Assembly (NCBI GenBank): GCA_937982665.1
Contig: CALJLD010000102.1
Span: 1-20,679, forward strand
DNA: 20,679 nucleotides
DNA from: an uncultured Planctomycetales bacterium
GTDB lineage: Bacteria; Planctomycetota; Planctomycetia; Pirellulales; S012-138
Direction of reading: 5' to 3'
In this document: positions 1 through 7,708 of the stretch, piece after piece
Layout: each line of letters begins with the position of its first letter
Numbering within the stretch: position 1 is the first letter of the stretch
Notes under the pieces: generated by a model
Database searches by the model: none
What the model saw: only the letters and a program-made list of their open reading frames with translations
What the model was told of the DNA's origin: nothing
Program-made: the position numbers and the translations under genes

Positions 1-1493
1 TTTCAGCCATCACCCCCACACCGGCTGGAGAAGGTAAGACAACCACAAGCATCGGGCTCGCCCAAGGCCTGGCTCGCTTGGGTGAATCCGTCTGTGTTGC
101 CTTGCGAGAGCCCTCGTTGGGCCCATGCTTCGGTAAGAAAGGGGGTGGAACAGGCGGTGGCAAGTGCGAGGTAATCCCCCAAGACCGGATCAATCTCCAC
201 TTCACGGGAGATTTCCACGCAGTCACCGCGGCGAACAATCTCCTGGCCGCGCTCATTGACAATCATCTGCATTTCAACAGTGATCTCGAAATCGATCCGC
301 GCCGAGTTGCTTGGCGAAGGGTCCTTGATGTTAATGATCGGGCGCTCCGCAATATCACGACCGGATTAGGCGGCAAGCAAAACGGAATGCCGCGCGAGTC
401 CGGCTTTGACATCACTGCAGCTTCGGAAATTATGGCCATCCTTTGCCTGGCCGAGGACGAAGCCGATCTTCGCGCGCGGCTGGACAGGACGTTGGTCGCG
501 TTCACCAAACACGGCCAACCAGTGACCGCTGAGCAATTGCGAGCCTCGGGCGCCATGCTGGCACTGCTGCGCGATGCTTTGCTTCCAAATCTGGTCGCAA
601 CAACAGAAGGAGTTCCGGCACTCGTTCACGGTGGACCTTTCGCAAACATCGCGCACGGCTGCAATAGCGTCATCGCAACAAAATCTGCACTGCGGCTTGC
701 GGACTGGGCAATCACCGAAGCGGGTTTTGGATTTGATCTCGGCGCCGAGAAGTTCTTTGATATCAAGTGCCGCTCGGCAGGGTTGGATACAGCCGCCGTG
801 GTTCTTGTCGCCACGATACGCGCGCTCAAGTTGCATGGCGGACGGAATCTTAGCGAATTGTCCCAATCTGATCCGGCAGCCGTTGAGCGAGGCCTGGCTA
901 ATCTTGACCGGCACCTTGAGAGCATCGGAGAGTTTGGCGAACGGCCAATCGTGGCGCTCAATCGATTCGAAACTGATACCGATGAAGAAGTCACAATCGT
1001 TCAAGAACACTGTCGGCAGGCAGGCGTGGCGTTTGCGGAATCGGATCACTTCACCCAAGGAGGAGCTGGCGCGATGGAGTTGGCGCGGGTCGTAATGGAC
1101 CGCGCCGAGAAAGTGTCGATCCCGTACAAGCCGCTCTATCAGCTTGATGAACCGGTACCGGAAAAGATTCGGAAGATCGCCAGGAAAATGTATGGCGCCA
1201 CGGACGTTTCATTTACCAAGTCTGCAAAACGTGATCTGACGGATATTGAACGGCTCGGCTATGCTCGGTTGCCGATTTGTATGGCGAAAACGCATGCTTC
1301 GCTTTCGGATGATCCGAGGCTGAGAGGGCGACCCAACGATTTCGAGATCAGGGTGCAGGAATTGCGCATAAATGCAGGTGCAGGGTTTCTTGTGGCGCTG
1401 ACTGGCGATATCGTGCGCATGCCAGGCTTGCCGCGTCAGCCGATCGCTGAGGAAATCGATCTGGTCGACGCCGAGATCCTCGGCATGCGATAG
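1..1493 (+). CDS. fhs: Formate-tetrahydrofolate ligase, 5'-truncated by the window edge
   Basis: This is the ATP-dependent cytosolic enzyme that joins formate to tetrahydrofolate to give 10-formyl-THF in one-carbon metabolism. The reading frame is open from base 3 and starts upstream of the window; about 60 N-terminal residues of a roughly 555-residue family are missing. Seen directly: the P-loop TPAGEGKTT near the start, the signature INLHFTGDFHAVTAANNLLAA, WRRVLDVNDRALRNI, FANIAHGCNS, TEAGFGFDLGAEKF, and the C-terminal TGDIVRMPGLPRQP, all in family order. The loop after the P-loop reads GPCFGKKGGGTGGGKCEV where relatives I remember have GPVFG(I/V)KGGAAGGG, a small variation next to the active site. 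The first internal ATG (78) is not the start because conserved motifs lie before it. No clear terminator follows the TAG at 1491-1493. Identification is firm. Confidence 0.97.
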   Translation, partial: SAITPTPAGEGKTTTSIGLAQGLARLGESVCVALREPSLGPCFGKKGGGTGGGKCEVIPQDRINLHFTGDFHAVTAANNLLAALIDNHLHFNSDLEIDPRRVAWRRVLDVNDRALRNITTGLGGKQNGMPRESGFDITAASEIMAILCLAEDEADLRARLDRTLVAFTKHGQPVTAEQLRASGAMLALLRDALLPNLVATTEGVPALVHGGPFANIAHGCNSVIATKSALRLADWAITEAGFGFDLGAEKFFDIKCRSAGLDTAAVVLVATIRALKLHGGRNLSELSQSDPAAVERGLANLDRHLESIGEFGERPIVALNRFETDTDEEVTIVQEHCRQAGVAFAESDHFTQGGAGAMELARVVMDRAEKVSIPYKPLYQLDEPVPEKIRKIARKMYGATDVSFTKSAKRDLTDIERLGYARLPICMAKTHASLSDDPRLRGRPNDFEIRVQELRINAGAGFLVALTGDIVRMPGLPRQPIAEEIDLVDAEILGMR

Positions 1494-1643
1494 ACAGCAC
1501 GGGCATACCTTCCGGCACAATCTGAGTAGCCCTCTGCGCGTTCTGCAATTCATTGCCGGTTTCTGCGCGCCAGCGCGCCGCCGCGCGCCCCTTCTCGCAC
1601 GATCACAAGCCTTGATCGCTAGGAACTCCCCGTTTTCGCACAC

Positions 1644-1658
1644 GAATGCGCTGCATTC
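1644..1658. promoter_or_regulatory. Inverted repeat upstream of the hsp20 sigma-54 promoter
   Basis: The sequence GAATGC-gct-GCATTC is a perfect 6-bp inverted repeat with a 3-base centre. It ends 28 bases before the -24 element of the sigma-54 promoter at 1687. Sigma-54 promoters need an upstream enhancer-binding protein that usually binds dyad sites, normally 80-150 bp upstream, so this dyad is close for an enhancer site. It could be a regulator site or chance. Confidence 0.3.
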
Positions 1659-1686
1659 ATGCGCGTCCTGTTTGTATCGCTGCTTA

Positions 1687-1703
1687 TTGGCACGGCTCTT
1701 GCA
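1687..1703 (+). promoter_or_regulatory. Sigma-54 (RpoN) promoter of hsp20
   Basis: TTGGCACGGCTCTTGCA matches the sigma-54 consensus TGGCACG-N4-TTGC(A/T) at every conserved position. The -24 GG is at 1689-1690 and the -12 GC at 1701-1702, the required 12-base register. Transcription would start near 1713, giving a leader of about 63 bases before the hsp20 ATG at 1776. It lies in noncoding DNA directly upstream of a co-oriented gene. Control by a stress-responsive enhancer-binding protein is inferred. Confidence 0.85.
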
Positions 1704-1775
1704 CTTTGCAGAGGGCGATCCAGAGCGAATGGCGCAACGGTTCACGAATCGGTCTAAGCCAAATAGGAGTTCGCA

Positions 1776-2231
1776 ATGACCACAACACTACTTCCTCGCC
1801 CTTCATTTCCTCTTTCCACAATGCGCGATCCGTTCGGCGCGATGGAAGATGAGATGCGAAATTGGATCTCCCAATTTGATGAAAACGGATTCACTCTCGG
1901 GCGTGTGTTTCCAACTTTGGATATCTCGGAGACAGACAATCTGCTGGAAGTGAAAATGGATGTTCCAGGCGTCAATGCCGACGAGATCGATGTCCAAGTC
2001 AACAACCAAATGCTGACAATCAGCGGCTCTCGCAAGAGTGAGAAGGAAGAGAAAGGCAAGACATTCCACCGCGTGGAACGGCGCTTTGGCTCATTCTCAC
2101 GGTCAGTCACGTTGCCGTGTGAAGTGAATGAGAAGGAAGTCGACGCCGTTGTCCATGACGGAGTTCTCACGGTGACGTTGCCAAAAAGCGAAGAAACCAA
2201 GTCAAAAAAGATCAAGGTCAAGCCCCGCTAG
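1776..2231 (+). CDS. Small heat shock protein, Hsp20/alpha-crystallin family
   Basis: This is a cytosolic ATP-independent holdase that binds unfolding proteins in large oligomers. The 151-residue product has an N-terminal arm (1-45), an alpha-crystallin domain (about 46-140) starting at FPTLDISETDNLLEVKMDVPG and ending with the family signature DGVLTVTLPK, and a basic C-terminal tail with IKV in place of the usual I-x-I oligomerisation motif. The segment RRFGSFSRSVTLP is typical of the class. The ATG at 1776 is preceded by AGGAG with good spacing (1766-1770), so the start is secure. It is a single-gene unit behind the sigma-54 promoter at 1687-1703, and I saw no CIRCE element. The family is certain; which paralogue it is cannot be told. 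Confidence 0.96.
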   Translation: MTTTLLPRPSFPLSTMRDPFGAMEDEMRNWISQFDENGFTLGRVFPTLDISETDNLLEVKMDVPGVNADEIDVQVNNQMLTISGSRKSEKEEKGKTFHRVERRFGSFSRSVTLPCEVNEKEVDAVVHDGVLTVTLPKSEETKSKKIKVKPR

Positions 2232-2265
2232 CGGCATGCAGATAGTTGGTCTTGCCCGCCGCTGC

Positions 2266-2307
2266 GCCCTGGCGTTTCACCGCATCGTATTTCACCGCCC
2301 CCAGGGC
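2266..2307. terminator. Weak inverted repeat between hsp20 and the convergent dehydrogenase
   Basis: GCCCTGG (2266-2272) can pair with CCAGGGC (2301-2307) across a 28-base loop. Within the loop the 9-mer TTTCACCGC occurs twice, 15 bases apart (2275-2283 and 2290-2298). The position after the hsp20 stop suits a terminator, but the loop is long and no T-run follows. The rest of 2232-2508 shows nothing recognisable. Confidence 0.22.
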
Positions 2308-2508
2308 CGCGGCTGGTGTTTGAGCGCCTCGTCGAACCGGATTCGAAACTAGGACAGCGCGGGTAAGAACTAGTTCGCAGATGTTGCCAAGTAGTTAATC
2401 AAACTCATTTGCCGTGAATTCAACGCAAACGTACTCAATCTGAAATCGCCCTGTCTTGTGCGATTGTCGCGCTTCTCTGCGGATTTGACGAACCGCGTGA
2501 TGGTTGGA

Positions 2509-3546
2509 TCAGTATAGTCGCGCCATATCCAACACGTTCCCCATTGGCTCACCACGCAAGTAGCTTCTTAGATTTCGGCAAAACAGCTCAGTGATGCGTC
2601 CATTCTCACCATCGCTCGTGCTGCCGGAGTGCGGCGAAACGATGACATTGGGCATCGTCCACAGCGGACTTGCTGCCGGTAACGGCTCTTCTTCAAAGAC
2701 GTCCAAGCCTGCGCCGAGCAGATGGCCCGATTGCAGCACGTCGATCAGCGCGGCTTCGTCGATCACCGGGCCTCGACCGATGTTGATCAGGATCGCGCCG
2801 GGTTTCAGTCGCTCAAGCTGTTGGCGACCGATCATCTTTTCGGTCTCTGGCGTATGCGGCACCACAACAATCAGCACGTCAGTCTCCGGCAAGACCGTGT
2901 CGAGCTTGTCTTCGCTCAGCAGCTTGTCGACATGCAAGGAGTCAGGCGCGATGCCGTCGATGTCTCGTTTGATGCCGTTGACGTTCATCCGCAGAGCGCG
3001 ACAGACCCTGGCCGTTTCCGTGCCGATGCGCCCTAGCCCCACAATTGTGACAGTGCGGCCACACAGATCGGTACCGGAGAAGCGCGACCATTCCTTCCGC
3101 CGTTGCTGGTCCTGCATCAGGTTCCACTCTTTGTAGAAGGCCAACATGACCATCAAACAGAACTCCGCCAGCGGTTGAGCATGAACGCCGCGGGCGGTGG
3201 TGATCGCAAGGCTTGAAAACCGCTCCGCGTAGTTGAACTTCCGAACGGTTTGGCCGACGCCGGAACTGGTGGTCTGAATCCACTTGAGATTTGGAGCTAG
3301 GTCCGGCAAGTCCTGCATATGCGTTCTGTCGAAATCAAACAAGATCTCCGCCTGACGCAACAAAGCCTGCCATTCTCGCTCTTGCTTTGGTGTGCGCTCA
3401 AATGCGCCGCCGATGTGATCTGCGACAAATCGCGGTGGAGCAATCAAATCGGGCCGGTATTGCACTTGGACATTACCTGAAACCGCTGCGATTTGCGCAA
3501 CCAACTCAGGCTCCAGGTAACTTGCAATGAGAACGTTTCGCGCCAT
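2509..3546 (-). CDS. D-isomer-specific 2-hydroxyacid dehydrogenase (NAD-binding)
   Basis: This is a cytosolic NAD(P)H-dependent oxidoreductase interconverting a D-2-hydroxyacid and a 2-oxoacid; the substrate cannot be read from sequence. The 345-residue product has the standard two-part architecture: a split catalytic domain at both ends and a Rossmann domain at about 120-302. Seen directly: the nucleotide loop VGLGRIGTETAR (169-180), the catalytic Arg in INIGRGPVID (R258), the Glu in DVFEEEPLP (E287) and the His in VSPHSGST (H306), so the catalytic set is complete. The start at 3546 gives MARNVLIASY, right where the first beta strand should begin; no strong ribosome site is visible. It is a monocistronic minus-strand gene, convergent with hsp20. 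It belongs to the broad glyoxylate/hydroxypyruvate reductase-like group. Confidence 0.93.
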   Translation of the reverse strand: MARNVLIASYLEPELVAQIAAVSGNVQVQYRPDLIAPPRFVADHIGGAFERTPKQEREWQALLRQAEILFDFDRTHMQDLPDLAPNLKWIQTTSSGVGQTVRKFNYAERFSSLAITTARGVHAQPLAEFCLMVMLAFYKEWNLMQDQQRRKEWSRFSGTDLCGRTVTIVGLGRIGTETARVCRALRMNVNGIKRDIDGIAPDSLHVDKLLSEDKLDTVLPETDVLIVVVPHTPETEKMIGRQQLERLKPGAILINIGRGPVIDEAALIDVLQSGHLLGAGLDVFEEEPLPAASPLWTMPNVIVSPHSGSTSDGENGRITELFCRNLRSYLRGEPMGNVLDMARLY

Positions 3547-3876
3547 ATGTCGAGAACCAAGGTTTCACCGAGAGTTGTTACCCGTTTGTACTTCGCGCGG
3601 TGCCGCGACTGAAGCAGGTCTGATCATTATGCTAAAAGCCGCCAAGGCAATCCTTGCAGGAGTCAGAACATTGTAAGGATTTCAAGAATACAGCTCTTCG
3701 CTGTTTGAATTCCCGATGGACTCTGCGGTGCGAATCGCTCGTGAAATGCGGCATCAAACGGCCGCGGCAAAATCTTGTGACTTGGGCGCGTCGACGCCGT
3801 CCCCCATTGCGGCTGGTTTCCGGTCAATAGGGCAATCAGTACTCACGCCCCTATTCGCCAGACGCGGTGCGCTCTT
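3547..3876. other. Divergent intergenic region
   Basis: About 330 bases separate the dehydrogenase start (minus) from the kinase-leader/TPR gene (plus). It should hold promoters for both. I could not pick a convincing -35/-10 pair or sigma-54 site. An open frame from 3716 runs into the next gene in another frame and has no recognisable content. Confidence 0.5.
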
Positions 3877-4653
3877 ATGGAAGCCCGACCGACAACGCGA
3901 AGTTCGTCCGAACTGCGAGTCATGCTCGCGGCGCGGATTGATGAGGTTTGCAATCGCTTTGAAGACGAATGGCAAGCGACGTCAACGCCGGCATTGGACG
4001 TCTACCTGGAAGGTTGGACGGAACCCCAACGCGGAATGTTGTTTCGCGAATTGGTGCGCGTCGACTTGCACTACCGCCGCAAACTTCAATTGGAAATCCA
4101 CGAGGAACAGTATCTCAAATTCGACTCAACCTGCGAGCAATGGTTGCGAAGACTTTGCGGCGCGGCGCTGGCGTTGAAAGCCGCCACGGTTTACGAAGCT
4201 GATGAAGCGATCAAACCGCAGCCGCCTGGTCCCGTGTTGGCGGGACACAATCGGACGCTCTATCAAATCAACATGGCCAGCGAACTTTGCCTGGCGGCCG
4301 CCGTGTACCTTCAGGCGGGAAAAGCGGACAAGGCCCTGACAGCGCGCACGCGCGCGTTGGAGATTCAGGAGCGCCTGGTCGAGGAACATCCGATGCTGAG
4401 ATTGTTCGTGATCGAACTTGCGCAAACGTATGTCAAAGTCGGCGGTTTGCTGCTCAACCAGTTTTCGCAACCGGCGGATGCGGTTGTGATGTTCATTAAG
4501 GCGATTTCGCGCTTGCGCTTCGCCTGGCGAAAAGAATGCGGTCAACCCATCGCCCGACGAATCTTAAGAACCGCGCATCTGGGTCAAACGAAAGCCCAAC
4601 ACGAAATGGGGATGCAGCAGTTGATTGACACCACGCCGCTGGCCAACCGCTAG
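3877..4653 (+). CDS. Kinase-leader/TPR protein lacking the kinase domain
   Basis: The product has 258 residues and its function is unknown. Residues 12-75 (AARIDEVCNRFEDEW... then LFRELVRVDLHYRRK) resemble the N-terminal leader that precedes the catalytic domain in many planctomycete Ser/Thr kinases, recalled from family knowledge. Residues 140-230 hold TPR-like helices, including KADKALTARTRALEIQERL and a following LAQTYVKVGGLLLNQF helix, like the TPR tail of the same kinases. The roughly 270-residue kinase domain that normally lies between is absent: no glycine loop, HRD or DFG motif is present in any frame. It may be an internally deleted kinase or a stand-alone adaptor. No Shine-Dalgarno precedes the ATG at 3877, so the exact start is uncertain. 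The frame is intact and codon use matches neighbours. Confidence 0.7.
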   Translation: MEARPTTRSSSELRVMLAARIDEVCNRFEDEWQATSTPALDVYLEGWTEPQRGMLFRELVRVDLHYRRKLQLEIHEEQYLKFDSTCEQWLRRLCGAALALKAATVYEADEAIKPQPPGPVLAGHNRTLYQINMASELCLAAAVYLQAGKADKALTARTRALEIQERLVEEHPMLRLFVIELAQTYVKVGGLLLNQFSQPADAVVMFIKAISRLRFAWRKECGQPIARRILRTAHLGQTKAQHEMGMQQLIDTTPLANR

Positions 4654-4793
4654 AGTGTTTACGTGTTAGGCAATTGGAAAAAGACATCGGGCATTTCATG
4701 GCAACAAGTGCGGGGCAGGTGTGTCGATGCCTATGATTGCAAAATCTGCCAAAACGGCGTGATGATAAAGACAACCGGTTACAAAGACATTGC

Positions 4794-4807
4794 GCGTACC
4801 TGTACGC
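4794..4807. promoter_or_regulatory. Inverted repeat upstream of the second sigma-54-like promoter
   Basis: GCGTAC-ct-GTACGC is a perfect 6-bp dyad with a 2-base centre. It ends about 112 bases before the -24 element at 4920, within the usual range for a sigma-54 enhancer-binding site. Its sequence differs from the dyad at 1644-1658, so a common activator is not directly supported. Confidence 0.35.
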
Positions 4808-4919
4808 ACGTTTCCTTACGTCGCGCGATTTGAGCTTCGCTTCTAATCAAGCTGCAGCAACAACTTATGACGCTATCGCCGGAGTTTGCTAGCAATCGCG
4901 CGACCACAAAGTCTGCCAA

Positions 4920-4936
4920 TTGGCACGCTCTCTGCA
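4920..4936 (+). promoter_or_regulatory. Sigma-54-like promoter of the secreted Pro/Tyr-rich protein
   Basis: TTGGCACGCTCTCTGCA matches the sigma-54 consensus with one deviation, C for the first T of the -12 TTGC. GG is at 4922-4923 and GC at 4934-4935, in the correct 12-base register. The predicted start is near 4947, giving a leader of about 90 bases. The gene-free stretch 4654-5036 otherwise holds only the dyad at 4794-4807 and the ribosome site of the next gene. Confidence 0.7.
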
Positions 4937-5036
4937 TAGATGTTCACTTGACCGCAAGCCGGATTCTCCGGCGGCCAAGGAAGGCGCCTGCGGAGTTCGT
5001 CATAGAAATGACTGCTCACTTTGAAAGGAAGGCGTC

Positions 5037-5672
5037 ATGCGCAACGCGATTGGAATACTCACGATACTTTTGCTGATTGGTACAGTTTGCTCGCCCGCTA
5101 TGGCTCAAGACGGCTGGCGCGCGGCACGCAAAACCACTCCGGCCGCGGCGGACACTGTGCAACGGCCCAAGACGAAGCTCTCCGCGCCGGTTCGTTTGAC
5201 TTCGTATCAGCGCGAAGTGCCGACAGACACCACGACGACCGAGTTTGGCCCCACGGCGAAAGAGCTTAAGACAGCGCAGCTGCAAGACCCGCTTAAGTCA
5301 CAAACTCAAGAACGCGTGAACTCCCCCATCAGCGATCCCATCCCAGTGACCAACCCCGTGCCCGCAACCAACCCTGTCCCCGTGACTCAGCCTGCGCCGC
5401 AAACGGTGTATTATTCCCCGAGCTATGGCAACTACACGAACTCCGGCTGCTATTGTGCTCCGCAGACACAGCCGGCTTACACCACTTATTATGGCGCGCA
5501 AGTTCAACCTTACTCGACCGTTGGGACCACATCCTATACGACGTTTCGGCCGTTGTTGAATCTGACTCCCACGCCTGCGCAGCAGTATGTGGGACAAGGA
5601 ATCTTCGGTCAGCCAAAAGTCTATGTGCCAGGGCAACCTATCCTGAATGTCCTGCGCTACATCTCTCCGTAG
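5037..5672 (+). CDS. Secreted Pro/Tyr-rich protein of unknown function
   Basis: The product has 211 residues with a clear signal peptide (hydrophobic IGILTILLLIGTV, cleavage after AMA at residue 23), so it is exported. Residues 101-124 are four imperfect hexapeptide repeats (PIPVTN, PVPATN, PVPVTQ, PAPQTV), a likely extended spacer. Residues 124-170 are rich in Tyr, Thr and Gln with a CYC pair, and the end reads GQPKVYVPGQPILNVLRYISP, a compact hydrophobic motif I associate with secreted planctomycete proteins. No enzyme motif is visible. The ATG at 5037 follows a strong purine ribosome site (GAAAGGAAG, about 5021-5029). It is a single-gene unit between the sigma-54-like promoter at 4920 and the hairpin at 5712. 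A cell-wall or surface role is inferred from composition only. Confidence 0.85.
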   Translation: MRNAIGILTILLLIGTVCSPAMAQDGWRAARKTTPAAADTVQRPKTKLSAPVRLTSYQREVPTDTTTTEFGPTAKELKTAQLQDPLKSQTQERVNSPISDPIPVTNPVPATNPVPVTQPAPQTVYYSPSYGNYTNSGCYCAPQTQPAYTTYYGAQVQPYSTVGTTSYTTFRPLLNLTPTPAQQYVGQGIFGQPKVYVPGQPILNVLRYISP

Positions 5673-5711
5673 TGTTCGCCGCTTGCTTGGCGAATGAGAA
5701 CGGCAAATAGA

Positions 5712-5746
5712 AACGCGGCGTGGACAAATGCTGTCCACGCCGCGTT
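5712..5746. terminator. Strong bidirectional hairpin terminator
   Basis: AACGCGGCGTGGACA (5712-5726) pairs perfectly with TGTCCACGCCGCGTT (5732-5746), a 15-bp stem with a 5-base loop. It lies between the stops of two convergent genes (5672 plus, 5779 minus). A T-rich stretch follows on the plus strand and its minus-strand exit reads TTTCTATTTG, so it can serve both genes. Confidence 0.88.
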
Positions 5747-5778
5747 GTTCATTTCAAATTCAGTCAATCGGCGATTCG

Positions 5779-7398
5779 TTATTGAATCGGGCCGCCGATC
5801 TGTCCGAACTGCTGGCCAAGGCTAGCCATGAATCGCAGCACGCCTTCTTCAACCTTGATGCGGGTTGTGGAAGTCACGCCTTCGTAGCTTGAAGTGATGC
5901 GAATGTGATCGTCACCAGGCTGAATCGCACCGGCGAAAGCAGCCGCTTGCGGGGCGACCTTGCCAGCGAAATTCGCGATGCTGGCGACGGAAGCCGTCAT
6001 ACGGAACGGAAGCACCGTTTGCTCCGTCATGGACTTGCTTTGCTCCATCATTTCTTTGATGGATTCAATGATGCCGGTACCAAAGCCAACGTAGACGGCG
6101 TCCTCAGCAATACCCAAAGCAAACACTGGAGCGTCGCCCAGGATCGCACGTTCCTCTTCGCCCATTCCATCGGCCGGCGGCGTGATGGTGTGGAAGCGGA
6201 CGCCATCAACGGTCACGGCGTTGCGTTCGATGAAATCTTCGATCGGTTCGCCCTTGTTGCTGACGAATCCAACAAACTGCTCGAACAAAGCTTCCGCCTG
6301 GGTGCCATCGGCAACATGCATGCCCATGGCGCCGGAGATGTGGTCATCAGCGATGACGGCAAGGCCAAAATCGCCTTTGCCGGTTTCGATGGTGTCGGCA
6401 ACCATGTCCATGATTCCATTGGCCCAATCTTCCAAGAACTCGCGGTCCTCATCAGACATGCCAGGCTGATTGGTCATCTGGCCAATCATAGTCTGGCGGA
6501 TTTGAGCCATTTGAGACTTGGCCGCTTGGATGTCGGCTTCGGTCATTCTGCCAACAGCGCTCATGCTCAACAGAGCGTCGTCACGAGTGAACCCACCAAA
6601 GCGTGTGGTGAGGTTGTCGCTGGCGGCCATCTGGCGGGCGAGGCTGCTGCCCGGCACCGCGGACATGCTCAGGTCCAGGTAGATGCTCTTGTCGGCAGGA
6701 TCAATGTTGAGGCCAATCGTCAGCTGGTCCAACTCATCGAAGAGTTGCTTCATGGCCGCGATCTGCATTTCCAACTCGGGACCGGCTACGCCGAAGCCTT
6801 GCATGCCTTCCATCAGGCCATCGAGAGCTTCTTCGCGATACTCGGCCGGGATGTTCTGCAGGTAGGCACGAATGCCCAGGTCATACGAATCGGCCAGTTC
6901 GCCAAAGATCGATGTTGGATCGGCAGGCAGTTCCGTGAGGTCGTCCATGGCTTGGGCGGCGTACAGCGAATCGCCAGACGACTTCACAAACACGTTCATG
7001 CCGTTGGGGGCGGAAAACTTCTTGACACCGCCACCAGCGTCTTCCGGGGCAACGCCGGCCAGACCTTGAATGATTCCAAAGACCTTGTCCGGGTCCTTCG
7101 CGGGGATGAACGCGACATTTCGGAATTGATCATTGTCCACGCCCACGACGATTCCGACGGGCAGATCGACATTCAACAGATCCGATGGGCGGACGTTCAG
7201 CATCAATTCCATCAAGGCGGCTAGGCGATTCGATGCGCCTTGTTCGCCACCCAATGCACCGAGGTAGTCGATGTCGGAAGCCAATTCGGAATACTTGGCG
7301 ACCGAAACGACGACAAGCGGTTTCATTTCGGCTTGCGTTCGGGCGGCAAACATCACCGCCATCACGAGCGCGAGCATCGTGGTAGTAAGTCGTTTCAC
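5779..7398 (-). CDS. Large secreted protein of unknown function (planctomycete type)
   Basis: The product has 539 residues with a signal peptide (MKRLTTTMLALVMAVMFAARTQA, cleavage before EMKPL). The mature protein is acidic and shows no transmembrane segment or catalytic motif. It alternates hydrophobic strands such as LVVVSVAKY, VGIVVGVDN and SIYLDLSMSAVPGSSLA with amphipathic helices rich in Met and Gln (about 215-235 and 310-350), suggesting a repeated alpha/beta fold. I recognise the type from planctomycete genomes but cannot give it a function. The start is GTG at 7398, because AGGAG (7406-7410) sits 7 bases before it; the longer frame from TTG at 7419 would include the ribosome site itself. 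It is convergent with the 5037 gene and shares the hairpin at 5712-5746. Confidence 0.85.
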   Translation of the reverse strand: MKRLTTTMLALVMAVMFAARTQAEMKPLVVVSVAKYSELASDIDYLGALGGEQGASNRLAALMELMLNVRPSDLLNVDLPVGIVVGVDNDQFRNVAFIPAKDPDKVFGIIQGLAGVAPEDAGGGVKKFSAPNGMNVFVKSSGDSLYAAQAMDDLTELPADPTSIFGELADSYDLGIRAYLQNIPAEYREEALDGLMEGMQGFGVAGPELEMQIAAMKQLFDELDQLTIGLNIDPADKSIYLDLSMSAVPGSSLARQMAASDNLTTRFGGFTRDDALLSMSAVGRMTEADIQAAKSQMAQIRQTMIGQMTNQPGMSDEDREFLEDWANGIMDMVADTIETGKGDFGLAVIADDHISGAMGMHVADGTQAEALFEQFVGFVSNKGEPIEDFIERNAVTVDGVRFHTITPPADGMGEEERAILGDAPVFALGIAEDAVYVGFGTGIIESIKEMMEQSKSMTEQTVLPFRMTASVASIANFAGKVAPQAAAFAGAIQPGDDHIRITSSYEGVTSTTRIKVEEGVLRFMASLGQQFGQIGGPIQ

Positions 7399-7708
7399 TT
7401 CAGTTCTCCTGAGATCCAAGAAAATGGGATTCGATATCTACGCAAGCCGGACCCATCACAAGAAATTGTTCAGAGCGAGCCGGCTGGTTGGGGCGAAAAT
7501 TCGCCGCCCGGAGTGGGGCTCTCTGGGACTATACCCCCGCGAAACCGGTCAAGTTTACGGAATTTCCGATTAACCGCTAGCGGCCCTACTTGGCCCAAAC
7601 TCGGCAATCCACGGGAATTCCCGGGCGGCAGCGCGGTAACAGTGCGGCAACAGCCAGCCCATCGGTTGTGGCCGGTCCGGCCGCTGCTAGCACGCTCGGT
7701 TGACCGCT
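7399..7708. other. Intergenic region with a 14-bp palindromic element
   Basis: About 310 bases lie between two minus-strand genes and should hold the promoter of the 5779-7398 gene. GGCGAAAATTCGCC (7492-7505) is a dyad with 6-bp arms, a possible operator. On the minus strand a TTGACC and a TATAGT occur near 7555 and 7540, but only 13 bases apart, so they are not a standard pair. Nothing else is recognisable. Confidence 0.4.

Noticed and set aside
1713..1775. An RNA thermometer in the hsp20 leader
   Set aside because: GCGAA near 1730 can pair with TTCGC just before the ATG, but the stem is only 5 bp and does not cover AGGAG; no fourU or ROSE pattern is visible.
3716..4177. A 153-residue plus-strand frame overlapping the kinase-leader/TPR gene
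   Set aside because: The overlapping frame from 3877 has recognisable leader and TPR sequence; this one has none.
4731..4766. A TTGGCAGATTTTGCA-like string on the minus strand resembling a sigma-54 promoter
   Set aside because: GG and GC are 10 bases apart instead of 12, and no minus-strand gene follows at a suitable distance.
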